Positions 26,259 through 35,385 of a DNA stretch of 59,882 nt are shown in pieces (the stretch's first letter is position 1; the number at the start of each line of letters is the position of its first letter). Both the position numbers and the translations under genes were made by a program. Origin of the DNA: Anaerolineae bacterium (GTDB lineage: Bacteria; Chloroflexota; Anaerolineae; Aggregatilineales; Phototrophicaceae); contig JALHOR010000022.1 of assembly GCA_022842885.1 (NCBI GenBank), positions 1 through 59,882 of the forward strand, written 5' to 3'. A model generated the notes under the pieces. The model worked only from the letters and a program-made list of their open reading frames with translations. It did not search any database and was not told where the DNA came from.

Positions 26259-28190
26259 TTGAAACGTGCTGGTTTATGGTTATGGCTGCTGATATGCCTC
26301 GTCGTGTTGCCTGTTTATGCTCAAGAAGAAAATGCAACTGTGATTCTATCGCTGGAAAAAGGCGCTTTAGAAGTTAATCAAAACTTATTAGAGGAACCAC
26401 AGCAAACAGCGTTAAAAGCTATTCTGGAAGCATTCGACATTGCGCTGCGCGAGAAAGAGATGGGGTTGGTCGCATCGCGCTGGAATAATCAGGGACAACT
26501 CCTCTATCGCCTGCGTTACAATGACCAAGAACTTTACGCTATTGCCAGCACATTTAAAACTTTCGCCGCGTATTATTACTTCATGAACACGCCGCAGGAC
26601 GAATGGGAATTTGCTTACGCTGATAATGTTTACAGCATGGTCATCTATAGCAACAATACCAAAACGGGCAATGTCTTGGCAGATGCTGCCACCCGCATCG
26701 AGAGTGACCGCAATCGGGTTGAAAAATTTAATGATTGGATGCAAACCACTTTTGGCATCAGTGACATCAGCGGCATTTATTCGTGGGGCTTCGGCAATAT
26801 GTCTACGCCGTTTGAAACCGATGAACGCTATGCGCCGGGGTCGCGGAATCCAAATGGCTATGTAGATGTGCGGGGGGCGCGTGTTCCGGTGATTAATCGT
26901 TACACGACTGCCGATACTGCGCTTGCTACCGAATATATAGCCAATATTCCCTTTATGCCCGATGCCACGCCGCAAATGGTAGCCGCCGCCGAAGCCGTGC
27001 GCTATCTTATGAGTGTGAATGACCCATTGTATCCCACGACATTTGATAAAATTTCGCACAATCTTGGCACATGGCGCAAGTATGGCTATTTGGGACCTAA
27101 CGAAATTGGCACGGCGGCACTCACAGAGACGATTGTGATTCCGTTGTTCGATGGCGGGCATTTGGTGATTGCAATGCTTTCCACCGGGGAACGTGGCACA
27201 TCGTACCCGACGGAATTGAGCCGGGTCTACCAAGCCTTAGCAACATTTGACCATGAATACATCACAGCGGAAACACTGCCTCAACCCGATTTTAGCGATT
27301 TTCCTGCCGGCACGGCACAGCCTGACCGCTTCAATTATGGCTTTGTGTTACCAGAACGAGTCCAAATTTTTACTGCACCCGATGACACCGCGCCCCAACT
27401 CGATAATCCTTATCGCGGTGATATGGCATTTCCAGCGGCACTCATTCATCAAGGAGCATTGGTGCGCTTCACGCTGGAAAATGACACTTGGGCAAAACTC
27501 GATTGGAATGCCAACGACACGATTTTTGATGGTGCTGCCGCGTATCTGCGTTTGAGTGATTTATATGTTGTAGATGACACTGCTTTCGCCGAAATACCCC
27601 AAGTGTTTGATTGGGAAGAACCACCCACGAAACATATTGTCGTTCACAAGCCCACCAGCACTGTGACCCTCATGGAAAATGACCGCGTGGTATTTAAAAC
27701 GATTGCTCTGATGAATGAACGCCAAACTGGAGATGGACAATGGGTGATTCAATCGCGCCGAATCAGCGATGCCCGCTATGATTTCCCGTTTGTGGCGTTT
27801 GTGAATACCTATGGGGGCAGAGGGCAATCGTTTTACAGCGCCCCTTGGGAATGGTGGGATGAGACTATTACCGACCAGTTCTATCAAAAACGCTATAGTG
27901 ACGGCAATATTCGTATTCCTGATTGGGTGGTAGAGATTCCTGAATATGGCAATAGTCGCGCTGATGTGTTTCTGTTCCGGTGGTTAGGCGGTTTTACATC
28001 ACCTGCTAAAAATCGTTTTGAAAATGCGTCCACGCCGACGATTCGCGTGCATATTGTCCGTACCAGTTTCGATGAAATTTATGGTTTTACGCCGCCACGC
28101 AATGCAGGTGATTGGTTGAGCATTGTCGAGAGTGTCGAAAACGCGCCTTTAACCGTGCCAGAAAGTTATTATCGCGGGCAATTTCCGTAG
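26259..28190 (+). CDS. secreted serine hydrolase (class A beta-lactamase-like) fused to a degenerate L,D-transpeptidase-like domain
   Basis: The TTG start is supported by GAGGAG 8 nt upstream. The 643-residue protein has a signal peptide (cleavage near YAQ-22) and a serine beta-lactamase/DD-peptidase-like domain (about 50-345) with S97-T-F-K100, S131-N-N133 and a possible K-Y-G in WRKYGYLGP. A middle SH3-like stretch (about 365-445, GALVRFTLENDTWAKLDW) is followed by a C-terminal region (about 455-620) resembling YkuD (KHIVVHKPTSTVTLMENDRVVFKTIAL, TGDGQWVIQSR). No HG and no SHGC motif is present, and the mature protein has no Cys, so the second domain cannot be a normal L,D-transpeptidase. 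Probably a cell-wall binding or processing protein. It lies 26 nt after the previous gene. Confidence 0.75.
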   Translation: MKRAGLWLWLLICLVVLPVYAQEENATVILSLEKGALEVNQNLLEEPQQTALKAILEAFDIALREKEMGLVASRWNNQGQLLYRLRYNDQELYAIASTFKTFAAYYYFMNTPQDEWEFAYADNVYSMVIYSNNTKTGNVLADAATRIESDRNRVEKFNDWMQTTFGISDISGIYSWGFGNMSTPFETDERYAPGSRNPNGYVDVRGARVPVINRYTTADTALATEYIANIPFMPDATPQMVAAAEAVRYLMSVNDPLYPTTFDKISHNLGTWRKYGYLGPNEIGTAALTETIVIPLFDGGHLVIAMLSTGERGTSYPTELSRVYQALATFDHEYITAETLPQPDFSDFPAGTAQPDRFNYGFVLPERVQIFTAPDDTAPQLDNPYRGDMAFPAALIHQGALVRFTLENDTWAKLDWNANDTIFDGAAAYLRLSDLYVVDDTAFAEIPQVFDWEEPPTKHIVVHKPTSTVTLMENDRVVFKTIALMNERQTGDGQWVIQSRRISDARYDFPFVAFVNTYGGRGQSFYSAPWEWWDETITDQFYQKRYSDGNIRIPDWVVEIPEYGNSRADVFLFRWLGGFTSPAKNRFENASTPTIRVHIVRTSFDEIYGFTPPRNAGDWLSIVESVENAPLTVPESYYRGQFP

Positions 28191-28284
28191 AAAAATTTGG
28201 AACAAAATTACTCCACATAACGTTTAAAAATATGTTACGCTGATATGTGTATCAGCGCATTGCCTATTAGGGGGAATAAGCTTT

Positions 28285-30147
28285 ATGAGCCAGCGCAATA
28301 AACGCGCCGCCGCCGCTGAAGTCTTCCGGCAGCAAAATATGATAACGGAAGTTACCTCGGCAATCCCGCCTGCACCGGAACAAAATTTAAGCCGGGATGC
28401 TTTTGCCGATGATTATGTTGCCATTGACGATGGATTGTTTGTTAGCGAAGAACAACTTGCGGAGAGAGCCGCCCCCGGTGTCTTAGTGGGTGGTTTTCAA
28501 AATACCCGCTTACGCCAAGCACCACCACAACCAATCGCCAAACCTGTTTCTGTTCCGTCTCCCGCCCCATCCACTTTACAACCGCAGGCAAAAAAGACCA
28601 TGAGCTACATCGACTCTAGCTTCAAAACTTCGGAAGAATTACAACTGGAAAAAGAGCCGATTCAAGTCCGTGAAACCGGCTTTTGGTTCTGGAAGCGCGT
28701 CGTAGTGCCACCGAATGCTTATGTGGTGCATACGCGCCTAGGCAGGCAAGAACCGGTGACATTAGGGCTAGGCGTATCATTTCGCTATAACCCGGCGACG
28801 GACGCTTATCTGGTTGTTCCAGCGGCAATGCAAACCATTGGCGTGGTTGCCAATTGTATCACCAGCGAAAAACAGGGCATCAATGTTCTGGCATATGTTC
28901 AGTGGCAAATCAGCGAGTTTTCGGTGGCATATCGCAAACTGGATATTTCTGACCCACGCGACCCCCTAGGCATTGTGAACGCCCAACTGCGCGAACAGGC
29001 AGAAGCGGCTATCAAAGATAAAATTTCAACGATGGGCGTTGAGGAAGTCCTCACGGATAAAGCTCTTATCATCGAAGAACTCACTCGCCGCCTGAGCGAA
29101 GTCACCGAAGGACGCAGCCAGAGCATTGCCGGGGAAGGTGGCGAAGGACTTGGTATCAAAATCGTTACGGTGCAAATCAAAGAAGCACGGGTCAGTTCAC
29201 AACGATTGTGGGAGAATTTGCAAGCACCGTTCCGGCATGAGCAAGAAAAATCGGCTCGCCTAAGTTATTTGCAAATGCAAGAAGAAATTCGCTCCCGTGA
29301 ACTCGATACGCGCAAAGTTACCGAAACCAGCGAAGCCGAAGTACAGGTCGAAATTGAACGCATCAAACAAAATAAACAGACCGAAGGCTTGCAAGTAAGG
29401 CTAGAAGAAGAAGAAAAACGTTTTGCCCGCGAGCAAACCACCCGCCGCCAGCAAATCCAACTGGAAGAAGAAACGACACTCGTTTCTGAAGAATCGCAAC
29501 GCCGTTTGGAAGCAGAACGCGCCCGCCGTGAGCAAGACATGATTTTGGTACGGCTAGAACGCGAACAGCAAGAAGCATTAGAACGCACTCGTTTAGAAGC
29601 AGAGAGTGAAGCACAACAAAATGCCTTGCGAATTGAACAAAAACTGCGTGAAATGACTGATGAACAACGTCTTGCCGCTGAACAAGCCACTCTTGAACAA
29701 GCCCGTTTGCAACGCGATCTGCTGCTTAAACAAGCAGAACATGATTATCTGGCGCAAACCGGTACCCTAGAAAATCAGCGCACCATACAGGCATTAACAG
29801 AACGTTTGGAACGCGAACAACAAGAAGCCATTGCCAAGCTAGAATTAGACCGCGCTCGCTTGCAAATCCAATTTGAACGCCAAGAACGCGATGCCCAAAT
29901 TGCTCGGCTGCATCAAGAGGTTCGCAATTTGATGAATGACCGCGATTTGCAACGTATCCTCATTGAAAAACTGCCGGAAATTTCACAAAATATGCCGGAT
30001 ATTCATGAAATGCGCGTCTTGCAAACAAGCGGCGGACAAGCAGGTTTAGCAGATTTTCTCACTCAATTATTGGCAGCTTTTGATACTGCCCGCCATGTTT
30101 TGAAAAATGGTATAGACTCTACAATAGATGACAAAACAGATGAGTGA
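28285..30147 (+). CDS. SPFH/band-7 domain protein with long coiled coil
   Basis: This 620-residue protein has a disordered N-terminus (1-110), then FWFWKRVVVPPNAYVVHTRLGR leading into an SPFH-like domain (about 135-320: CITSEKQGINVLAYVQWQISE, QAEAAIKDKISTMGVEEVL, IVTVQIKEARVS). Residues about 325-560 form a charged coiled coil rich in Glu/Arg/Gln (EEEEKRFAREQTTRRQQIQLEEE). There is no obvious transmembrane helix, so it may associate with the membrane through hydrophobic residues near 130. SPFH proteins build ring-like membrane scaffolds. It is followed by a small SpoIIAA-like protein and lies next to a separate NfeD-flotillin pair on the other strand. Confidence 0.82.
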   Translation: MSQRNKRAAAAEVFRQQNMITEVTSAIPPAPEQNLSRDAFADDYVAIDDGLFVSEEQLAERAAPGVLVGGFQNTRLRQAPPQPIAKPVSVPSPAPSTLQPQAKKTMSYIDSSFKTSEELQLEKEPIQVRETGFWFWKRVVVPPNAYVVHTRLGRQEPVTLGLGVSFRYNPATDAYLVVPAAMQTIGVVANCITSEKQGINVLAYVQWQISEFSVAYRKLDISDPRDPLGIVNAQLREQAEAAIKDKISTMGVEEVLTDKALIIEELTRRLSEVTEGRSQSIAGEGGEGLGIKIVTVQIKEARVSSQRLWENLQAPFRHEQEKSARLSYLQMQEEIRSRELDTRKVTETSEAEVQVEIERIKQNKQTEGLQVRLEEEEKRFAREQTTRRQQIQLEEETTLVSEESQRRLEAERARREQDMILVRLEREQQEALERTRLEAESEAQQNALRIEQKLREMTDEQRLAAEQATLEQARLQRDLLLKQAEHDYLAQTGTLENQRTIQALTERLEREQQEAIAKLELDRARLQIQFERQERDAQIARLHQEVRNLMNDRDLQRILIEKLPEISQNMPDIHEMRVLQTSGGQAGLADFLTQLLAAFDTARHVLKNGIDSTIDDKTDE

Positions 30148-30155
30148 TATTGCAC

Positions 30156-30542
30156 ATGGGAATCAAGATTACTTGGGATAATCCTGAAAAAACTATTCTG
30201 GTCGAAACATTTGAGGATTTTTGGACACTGGATGATTGGCATGTCATGGTAGACGAGGCAGCGGCATTATTGGCGCAAATAGAGTATACCGTTCATGTTA
30301 TTCTTGATGGCACGCAGAGTAAAACGCTGCCGCCACAAATGTTGAGTGGGGTACGCTATGCCGTCAAAAAAATGCCCAAAAATCAGGGGATATTGGTTTT
30401 TGTGAACGCCACTATGTTTGCCAAAACCATTATCAACATCGCCAAAAAGCTAACACCGCTTTTGGTCAACACGATTGAATATGCCGATAACTTAGAACAA
30501 GCGCGGAACATCATTATCCAGAAATCACAGGCGAAAAATTAA
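30156..30542 (+). CDS. small protein resembling SpoIIAA/STAS-like domains
   Basis: This 128-residue soluble protein (MGIKITWDNPEKTILVETFEDFWTLDDW) alternates beta-strands and helices: WHVMVDEAAALLAQIEYTVHVILDGTQSKTLP and MPKNQGILVFVNATMFAKTIINIAKKL. The pattern recalls STAS or SpoIIAA-like proteins, but that is a weak resemblance and no function can be assigned. I chose ATG 30156; a GTG at 30144 is also in frame. It starts 8 nt after the SPFH coiled-coil gene and converges with the next small gene by 4 nt. Confidence 0.7.
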   Translation: MGIKITWDNPEKTILVETFEDFWTLDDWHVMVDEAAALLAQIEYTVHVILDGTQSKTLPPQMLSGVRYAVKKMPKNQGILVFVNATMFAKTIINIAKKLTPLLVNTIEYADNLEQARNIIIQKSQAKN

Positions 30543-30733
30543 CTGACGCTGGCTGGCAAATCATCTTCGTCTACGGGGTCTGTCCCATAAATCTGGCGGT
30601 AGCAGTAGTTGACGATTTGCAGATATTCTGCGTGGGTGAGAAGATATTTGCCTCCCAAACGGCGGCATTCTTCTTCAACCAGCATCAAAAAGCGGACTGA
30701 TTTTGCAGGTTGTTTTTGGGGGTGATGGGTCAT
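30539..30733 (-). CDS. small hypothetical protein
   Basis: This 64-residue ORF (MTHHPQKQPAKSVRFLMLVEEECRRLGGKYLLTHAEYLQIVNYCYRQ...) is predicted mainly helical with an acidic tail (DPVDEDDLPASVS). It fills an otherwise empty interval and has plausible codon use, but I do not recognise it and see no good ribosome-binding site. It overlaps the convergent gene by 4 nt. Confidence 0.5.
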   Translation of the reverse strand: MTHHPQKQPAKSVRFLMLVEEECRRLGGKYLLTHAEYLQIVNYCYRQIYGTDPVDEDDLPASVS

Positions 30734-30814
30734 GGGTATGACAACCTGTATCTGTTTTACGGAAAACGTTTACACCATTGTACAACAATAACATTAAGAA
30801 TCGTCGCAGTTTGT

Positions 30815-30856
30815 GTGAAAAATTTAAAACGACTGCCCTACTCTGAGCAGTCGTTT
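30815..30856 (-). terminator. Rho-independent terminator of the NfeD-flotillin operon
   Basis: A perfect 10-bp stem (AAACGACTGC with GCAGTCGTTT, 10-nt loop) is followed on the minus strand by TTTTAAATTTTT, 20 nt past the flotillin stop. Confidence 0.85.
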
Positions 30857-30875
30857 ACCTTCTCTTTCGTTTTGG

Positions 30876-32402
30876 TTAATCACCCGAAGCGGCATCTTGT
30901 GGCGTTTCAGCGGCGATTTCCGGTGTTCCATCCATGGTGCGGAGTGATTTGAACAAGTCAGCAGCCCGTTTCATGGTGGTCTCAAAATCATCGCCGGATA
31001 ATGCCTCGACTTTCGCACGGAACATCTCGCTGACTTCTGGGATATGCATCAATAAATCCAGAAGGGTATTGCCAGTGCCACCCTGCCCGTTGCCATTGCC
31101 GCCAAATTGTACAATACGGACATTGTTGCCCAATCCACCCATCGCTTCGGCGATAGCCTTCACTTTTTCGATTTCAGCACGGGTTACTTGTTCAATCACA
31201 AACTGACGCAGATTGATTTCACCTTCGGCAGCACTGGCAGCCGCCAATTCCCGCCGACCTTCCGCCTCTGCCAACAATTTTGCTTTCATGCCTTCTGCTT
31301 CTGCCAACAGTTTTGCTTGTGACGCTTCGGCTTCAGCTTTTTGCCCAGCGGCTTCGGCTTCTTTTAAGACTTGGAGCGCCACCGCTTCGGAACGTCCTTT
31401 TTTCTCGCGTGCCTCGGCTTCGGCTTCAGCACGTTGGCGCGTGGCTTGGGCTTCGGCGGCAGCATTCACCGTAATTTGGTTACGGCGGGCATCCGCTTCG
31501 ATTTCTAAGCGTTTGCGTTCTGATTCTGCCCGGATAGCGACTGCCTGTTGTTCTGCACGGGCAGGCATGAGGACTTCTGCCTCTTGTTGTTTTTCGACTG
31601 CTAATGCCCGTTGTGCCTGCACTTCGCGTTCCGATTCAGCTTGTGCTAACCCGATTTGGCGCTGCACTTGCACTTCGCGCAGTTGTAGTGCTTCTTTTTG
31701 CGCCAGAATTTCGCGGCGAGCATCCAATTCTGCTTGCTCGGCTTCACGTTGGGCTTGGGCAGCTTTTACGCGGGCTTCGCGGTCTGCCTCTGCTTGGGCA
31801 ATGGTGGCATCGCGTTTGACAGCGGCAATCTGGGGCGCAGCCATGGCTTGCAAATAACCTTCGCCGTCGGTGATTTCTTCAATCCCCATCGAAATAATTT
31901 TGACGCCCATCGCTGTGACATCATCGGAGGCTAAATCTTGCACACGTTGCACAAAATCATCGCGGTCACGATGAATTGCCTCCACGCTCATTTGCCCCAC
32001 AATCGCCCGAAAATTGGCACTGAGCGTCTCTTTGATAATATTATGAATATCATCACGGGTTTTATCTAAAAATGCCTTGGCAGCGGTTTTGAGGGCGGCT
32101 TGTTCGCTATCTATTTGTACTTGCGAAACCCAATCCAGTTGAATCGGCACGCCGCTAATCGTATAAACTTCATCTTTTTCGGTCTTGATAGTCATAATGG
32201 TGAGGTTAAGTTTTTTGTATTTTTCAAACACAGGGATAACCCATGTCCCGCCATTCGTGACCATGCGCGATTCGCCACGCCCATAGACCACCAGCACCTC
32301 GCTTGGCGGCACTTGATGATAGTAGCGCATGATAAACGCAATAAACGCTACCAGCAAAATAACAACTGCGACGACCACAATCAAAATGGCTTCACCACCC
32401 AT
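30876..32402 (-). CDS. flotillin-like SPFH protein
   Basis: This 508-residue protein has an N-terminal membrane helix (about 5-27, ILIVVVAVVILLVAFIAFIM), an SPFH domain (about 30-200: VPPSEVLVVYGRG, FRAIVGQMSVEAIHRDRDDF, GVKIISMGIEEI) and a long Ala/Glu coiled coil with EA repeats (about 205-410: AQAEADREARVKAAQAQREAEQ, KLLAEAEGMKAKLLAEAEG). This is the classic flotillin layout. AGGAG 8 nt before the ATG at 32402 fixes the start. It is cotranscribed with the NfeD-like gene 25 nt upstream, as in yuaF-floT loci, and probably organises membrane microdomains. Confidence 0.92.
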   Translation of the reverse strand: MGGEAILIVVVAVVILLVAFIAFIMRYYHQVPPSEVLVVYGRGESRMVTNGGTWVIPVFEKYKKLNLTIMTIKTEKDEVYTISGVPIQLDWVSQVQIDSEQAALKTAAKAFLDKTRDDIHNIIKETLSANFRAIVGQMSVEAIHRDRDDFVQRVQDLASDDVTAMGVKIISMGIEEITDGEGYLQAMAAPQIAAVKRDATIAQAEADREARVKAAQAQREAEQAELDARREILAQKEALQLREVQVQRQIGLAQAESEREVQAQRALAVEKQQEAEVLMPARAEQQAVAIRAESERKRLEIEADARRNQITVNAAAEAQATRQRAEAEAEAREKKGRSEAVALQVLKEAEAAGQKAEAEASQAKLLAEAEGMKAKLLAEAEGRRELAAASAAEGEINLRQFVIEQVTRAEIEKVKAIAEAMGGLGNNVRIVQFGGNGNGQGGTGNTLLDLLMHIPEVSEMFRAKVEALSGDDFETTMKRAADLFKSLRTMDGTPEIAAETPQDAASGD

Positions 32403-32427
32403 AGTTAATCTCCTATGAAATAATGTC

Positions 32428-32991
32428 TTATGTATTGGTTTTCCGAACAATCAATCGCCCGGCACGAACTTCTTCAATGATTACAATATCCCCTTTGCTC
32501 AGGGGTTCATTCACAATATTTTTTGCCGGATATTTTATGCGTTCTTCACCTTCGACCATTGCCTCACCCATGCGTTCAGCAGGAATATTCACGGTAATGC
32601 GGGCAGTGGTGCCAATCAAACGCTGTGGTGTGAGCAAATCGTTACTTTGCTGGCGCATCACAAACCGCATTCCGCGCTGAATCACACGTCCTAAGAGCAA
32701 GCCAAATAACAAGCTCATCAACATCGTCAGCAATAAATTCCATTGAAAGGCTGTGCCAAGCAGCCCCATAGAACCAACACCAATGCAAAACGCGGCGATG
32801 ACATTACAGCCGATACCCATAGCTTCTTCGCCCGTATTCAATGCATCTATTGGAAGGTCTGCTGAATCAACCCCCAAATCGGCATCAGCGCCGAAGCCAC
32901 CTAAGAACAAACTGGCAACTAAATAAACGATGCCAGCGACCAATGCGGCGGCAAAAAACCAAGGCATTAAGTTGGATAGGGTTTCGACCAT
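32428..32991 (-). CDS. NfeD-like membrane protein, flotillin partner
   Basis: The 187-residue protein has transmembrane helices at about 10-32, 58-80 and 85-105, followed by a C-terminal OB-fold domain (about 118-187: LIGTTARITVNIPAERMGEAMV, ISKGDIVIIEEV-like EPLSKGDIVIIEEVRAGRLIVRK). This is the short NfeD (YuaF/YqiJ-like) type without the ClpP-like protease. It is encoded immediately upstream of the flotillin gene, its usual partner. Confidence 0.85.
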   Translation of the reverse strand: MVETLSNLMPWFFAAALVAGIVYLVASLFLGGFGADADLGVDSADLPIDALNTGEEAMGIGCNVIAAFCIGVGSMGLLGTAFQWNLLLTMLMSLLFGLLLGRVIQRGMRFVMRQQSNDLLTPQRLIGTTARITVNIPAERMGEAMVEGEERIKYPAKNIVNEPLSKGDIVIIEEVRAGRLIVRKTNT

Positions 32992-33095
32992 GCCAAGAAT
33001 CCTTTAAATATTGCCCTCATAATTATGCAATTTTTACATTCGCTAGTGTACCCTAATCATTAGGGGATTCGCTTAAATGTTAAGAAGGCTTTACC

Positions 33096-33124
33096 TTGAC
33101 GTTACCCGTCCCCTCATCTAAAAT
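33096..33124 (+). promoter_or_regulatory. sigma-70 promoter for ffh
   Basis: TTGACG (33096-33101) and TAAAAT (33119-33124) are separated by 17 bp, 32 nt before the ffh start. This is close to the consensus. Confidence 0.8.
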
Positions 33125-33156
33125 TTTCGTTCTGGTGTCTACAGTCAGAGAACCCC

Positions 33157-34518
33157 ATGTTTGAAGGTCTGAGTCAGAAATTACAAGCAACGTTTGATAG
33201 TCTGGGCAAGGGCGGCAAAGTCACGGAACAGGATGTGACCAATGCGATGCGGGATGTTCGTATGGCACTCTTGGAAGCCGATGTGGCGCTGCCGATCGTG
33301 AAAGATTTTGTCAATCGCGTGAAAGAACGGGCGATTGGCGCAGAAGTTCATAAAAAGCTCAGACCGGGCGAACAAGTCATCAAAATAGTTCATGAAGAAT
33401 TGATTGAGACTTTGGGCGACCCCGGACGATTGCATTTTGCTGGCAGTCAGAAACCGCATGTGATTATGATGGTCGGTTTGCAGGGGTCAGGCAAGACCAC
33501 CAGCACCGCCAAACTCGCCCTCTACTTGCGGGAAGAAGGTCATAAACCCTTTCTGGTGGCTGCTGATACTTACCGTCCAGCAGCAGTGCATCAGCTTGTG
33601 ACCTTAGCGAAACAAATCAGCGTGGGGTATCACGAAGAAGGCGTTACAGCATCACCACCAGATATTGCCAAACGCGGCTTAGAAGCTGCTAAAGCTGCTG
33701 GTGCTGGCGTAGTCATTATTGATACCGCCGGGCGTTTGCAAATTGATGACAATTTGATGGACGAACTGGTAGAAATCAAAAAACGCACTAATCCAGCCGA
33801 AGTGCTGCTCGTTGCCGATGCCATGACTGGGCAGGAAGCCGTGAATATTGCTCGCGGGTTTAATGACCGCGTAGGTATCACTGGTTTAATCCTGACGAAA
33901 GTAGATGGTGATGCGCGAGGTGGCGCAGCACTCTCAATGCGAGCAGTAACAGGTGTTCCCATTAAATTTATGGGGATGGGCGAAAAAATTGCCAAAGATG
34001 CCCTCATCACTTTTGAGCCTGACCGCATTGCCAGCCGTATCTTGGGCATGGGCGATTTAATGTCGCTGATTGAAAAAGCCGAGACATTGTATGAAGAGGA
34101 AGAGGCGCTCCGTCTGCAAAAACGCTTGATGGAGAATAAATTTACGCTGCAAGACTTCCTAGACCAGTTACAAAAAATTCGCAAAATGGGATCTATCACG
34201 CAGTTATTGGGCATGATTCCCGGCATGAACAAATTGCAAATGCAGGGCATGGTCAAAGATGAAGAGGTTGAGGTGCGGATTCGTAAAGTCGAAGCGATTC
34301 TCAATTCGATGACGCGCATAGAGCGCGACACGCCGCGCCTGCTTTTTAAAGACAAGACTGCCGCCAGCCGCAAAAAACGGATTGCCAAAGGCAGTGGTGT
34401 CGAACTGCGTGATGTCAACGATGTGCTAAAACAATATCAGCAGATGCAGGAGATGATGTCCAATCTGCGAAAAGGTAAATTTCCCAAAATTCCCGGTCTC
34501 AATTTGCCGGGTCTCTAG
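33157..34518 (+). CDS. ffh: signal recognition particle GTPase Ffh
   Basis: The 453-residue protein has an N domain (1-95, [27 protein letters not shown]), a G domain (about 96-295: [42 protein letters not shown]) and an M domain (about 325-445: [43 protein letters not shown]) that binds 4.5S RNA and signal sequences. It targets nascent membrane proteins to SecYEG. It leads a run with rpsP and khpA, a common bacterial arrangement. The 4.5S RNA gene was not found in the window. Confidence 0.98.
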   Translation: MFEGLSQKLQATFDSLGKGGKVTEQDVTNAMRDVRMALLEADVALPIVKDFVNRVKERAIGAEVHKKLRPGEQVIKIVHEELIETLGDPGRLHFAGSQKPHVIMMVGLQGSGKTTSTAKLALYLREEGHKPFLVAADTYRPAAVHQLVTLAKQISVGYHEEGVTASPPDIAKRGLEAAKAAGAGVVIIDTAGRLQIDDNLMDELVEIKKRTNPAEVLLVADAMTGQEAVNIARGFNDRVGITGLILTKVDGDARGGAALSMRAVTGVPIKFMGMGEKIAKDALITFEPDRIASRILGMGDLMSLIEKAETLYEEEEALRLQKRLMENKFTLQDFLDQLQKIRKMGSITQLLGMIPGMNKLQMQGMVKDEEVEVRIRKVEAILNSMTRIERDTPRLLFKDKTAASRKKRIAKGSGVELRDVNDVLKQYQQMQEMMSNLRKGKFPKIPGLNLPGL

Positions 34519-34538
34519 TTCAACAAGCAGGAGTTAGC

Positions 34539-34922
34539 ATGGTTCGCATTCGTCTTACCCGCGTCGGGCTGAAAAAACAACCGAGTTACCGGATTGTCGT
34601 GAGTGACAGCCGCAGCCCGCGTGATGGCAAATATATTGAAATTATTGGGCATTATAATCCCCGTACCCGCCCTTCGACCGAAGTGGTGCAGGAAGACCGG
34701 GCGTTGTATTGGTTAAGTGTGGGCGCCCAGCCCAGCGATGCTGTTGCCGGGATTTTGCGGCGGGTTGGCACAACCGCCCGCTATGAACGCCTGCGGGCAG
34801 GTGAACCTGTGGATGCTTTGGTTGCAGAAGCCGTTGCCACTGCTGCCCCACTGCCTTCACCGCGCACCCGTTATCCTTCCCCCGCTGCGGGCGAAGGCAA
34901 GATGAAAAAAGACAAAAAATAA
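34539..34922 (+). CDS. rpsP: 30S ribosomal protein S16 with repeat-derived C-terminal extension
   Basis: Residues 1-85 are a normal S16 ([61 protein letters not shown]). S16 stabilises the 5' domain of 16S rRNA. The C-terminus (about 105-122) reads [17 protein letters not shown]. Its DNA (34853-34907) is a diverged copy of the palindromic repeat family seen at the left end of the window, followed by a Lys-rich end (MKKDKK). The extension is therefore probably inserted repeat DNA that stayed in frame. AGGAG lies 7 nt before the ATG. Confidence 0.96.
   Translation: MVRIRLTRVGLKKQPSYRIVVSDSRSPRDGKYIEIIGHYNPRTRPSTEVVQEDRALYWLSVGAQPSDAVAGILRRVGTTARYERLRAGEPVDALVAEAVATAAPLPSPRTRYPSPAAGEGKMKKDKK
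34853..34907 (+). repeat. diverged palindromic repeat inside the rpsP coding region
   Basis: CTTCACCGCGCACCCGTTAT is followed by a hairpin in which CTTCCCCCG pairs (one mismatch) with CGGGCGAAG. The layout, hairpin and translation ([15 protein letters not shown]) parallel repeat copy 1, which translates as PSPQTPLPIAAGRLGEG. Confidence 0.6.
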
Positions 34923-34997
34923 CTATTTATTCTTGACCCGCGCATCCTGAAAATTATCTCGTTGCGCGGTCAAGCAATCCGATAAAGCCAATGCCCT

Positions 34998-35234
34998 ATG
35001 GAAGAAGACTTGATTCGCTATATTGCGGAAAATCTTGTGAATGACCCGGAAGGGGTGACGCTGAATCGCCGCGATGCCGGGCGGAATGTTATCCTTGAAC
35101 TGCGGGTCGCGCAGGGGGATATGGGGCGGGTGATTGGTAAAAGTGGGCGGGTTGCCAATGCCATGCGTTCTCTGCTGCGGGCAATGACCGAAGACGACCA
35201 CCGGGGTCGGCGTGTGATTCTGGAAATTGAATAA
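34998..35234 (+). CDS. khpA: KH-domain RNA-binding protein KhpA
   Basis: This 78-residue type II KH protein carries the GXXG RNA-binding loop in VIGKSGRVANAMRSLLRAM, preceded by VTLNRRDAGRNVILELRVAQGDMGRVIG. KhpA (YlqC) binds RNA, often as a dimer or with KhpB, and lies beside rpsP and rimM in many bacteria. It starts 75 nt after rpsP and is probably in the ffh operon. Confidence 0.95.
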   Translation: MEEDLIRYIAENLVNDPEGVTLNRRDAGRNVILELRVAQGDMGRVIGKSGRVANAMRSLLRAMTEDDHRGRRVILEIE

Positions 35235-35261
35235 GCGTTTTTCCACTGCATGTAAAATGAT

Positions 35262-35292
35262 AGGACACACCCATTCGGTTGTGTCCTTGTTC
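35262..35292 (+). terminator. probable terminator after khpA
   Basis: AGGACACA pairs with TGTGTCCT (8 bp, 10-nt loop) and is followed by TGTTCATATT, a weak T tract, 27 nt past the khpA stop. Confidence 0.45.
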
Positions 35293-35385
35293 ATATTAAA
35301 TCACTGGCAATTTTTGATTTTTTATTCCAACTACAATCATTTAATTTATCCAGTATCGAATCGTTAGCCTTTCCAGAGTGAACGC

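Noticed and set aside
31213..31857. A 214-codon ORF antisense to the flotillin gene, rich in Ala and Ser
   Set aside because: It is the mirror of the Glu/Ala coiled-coil codons of the flotillin; no start signal or recognisable domain.
33630..34418. A 262-codon ORF antisense to ffh
   Set aside because: It lies wholly inside a certain gene, is Ser/Arg-rich as expected for an antisense shadow and shows no domain.
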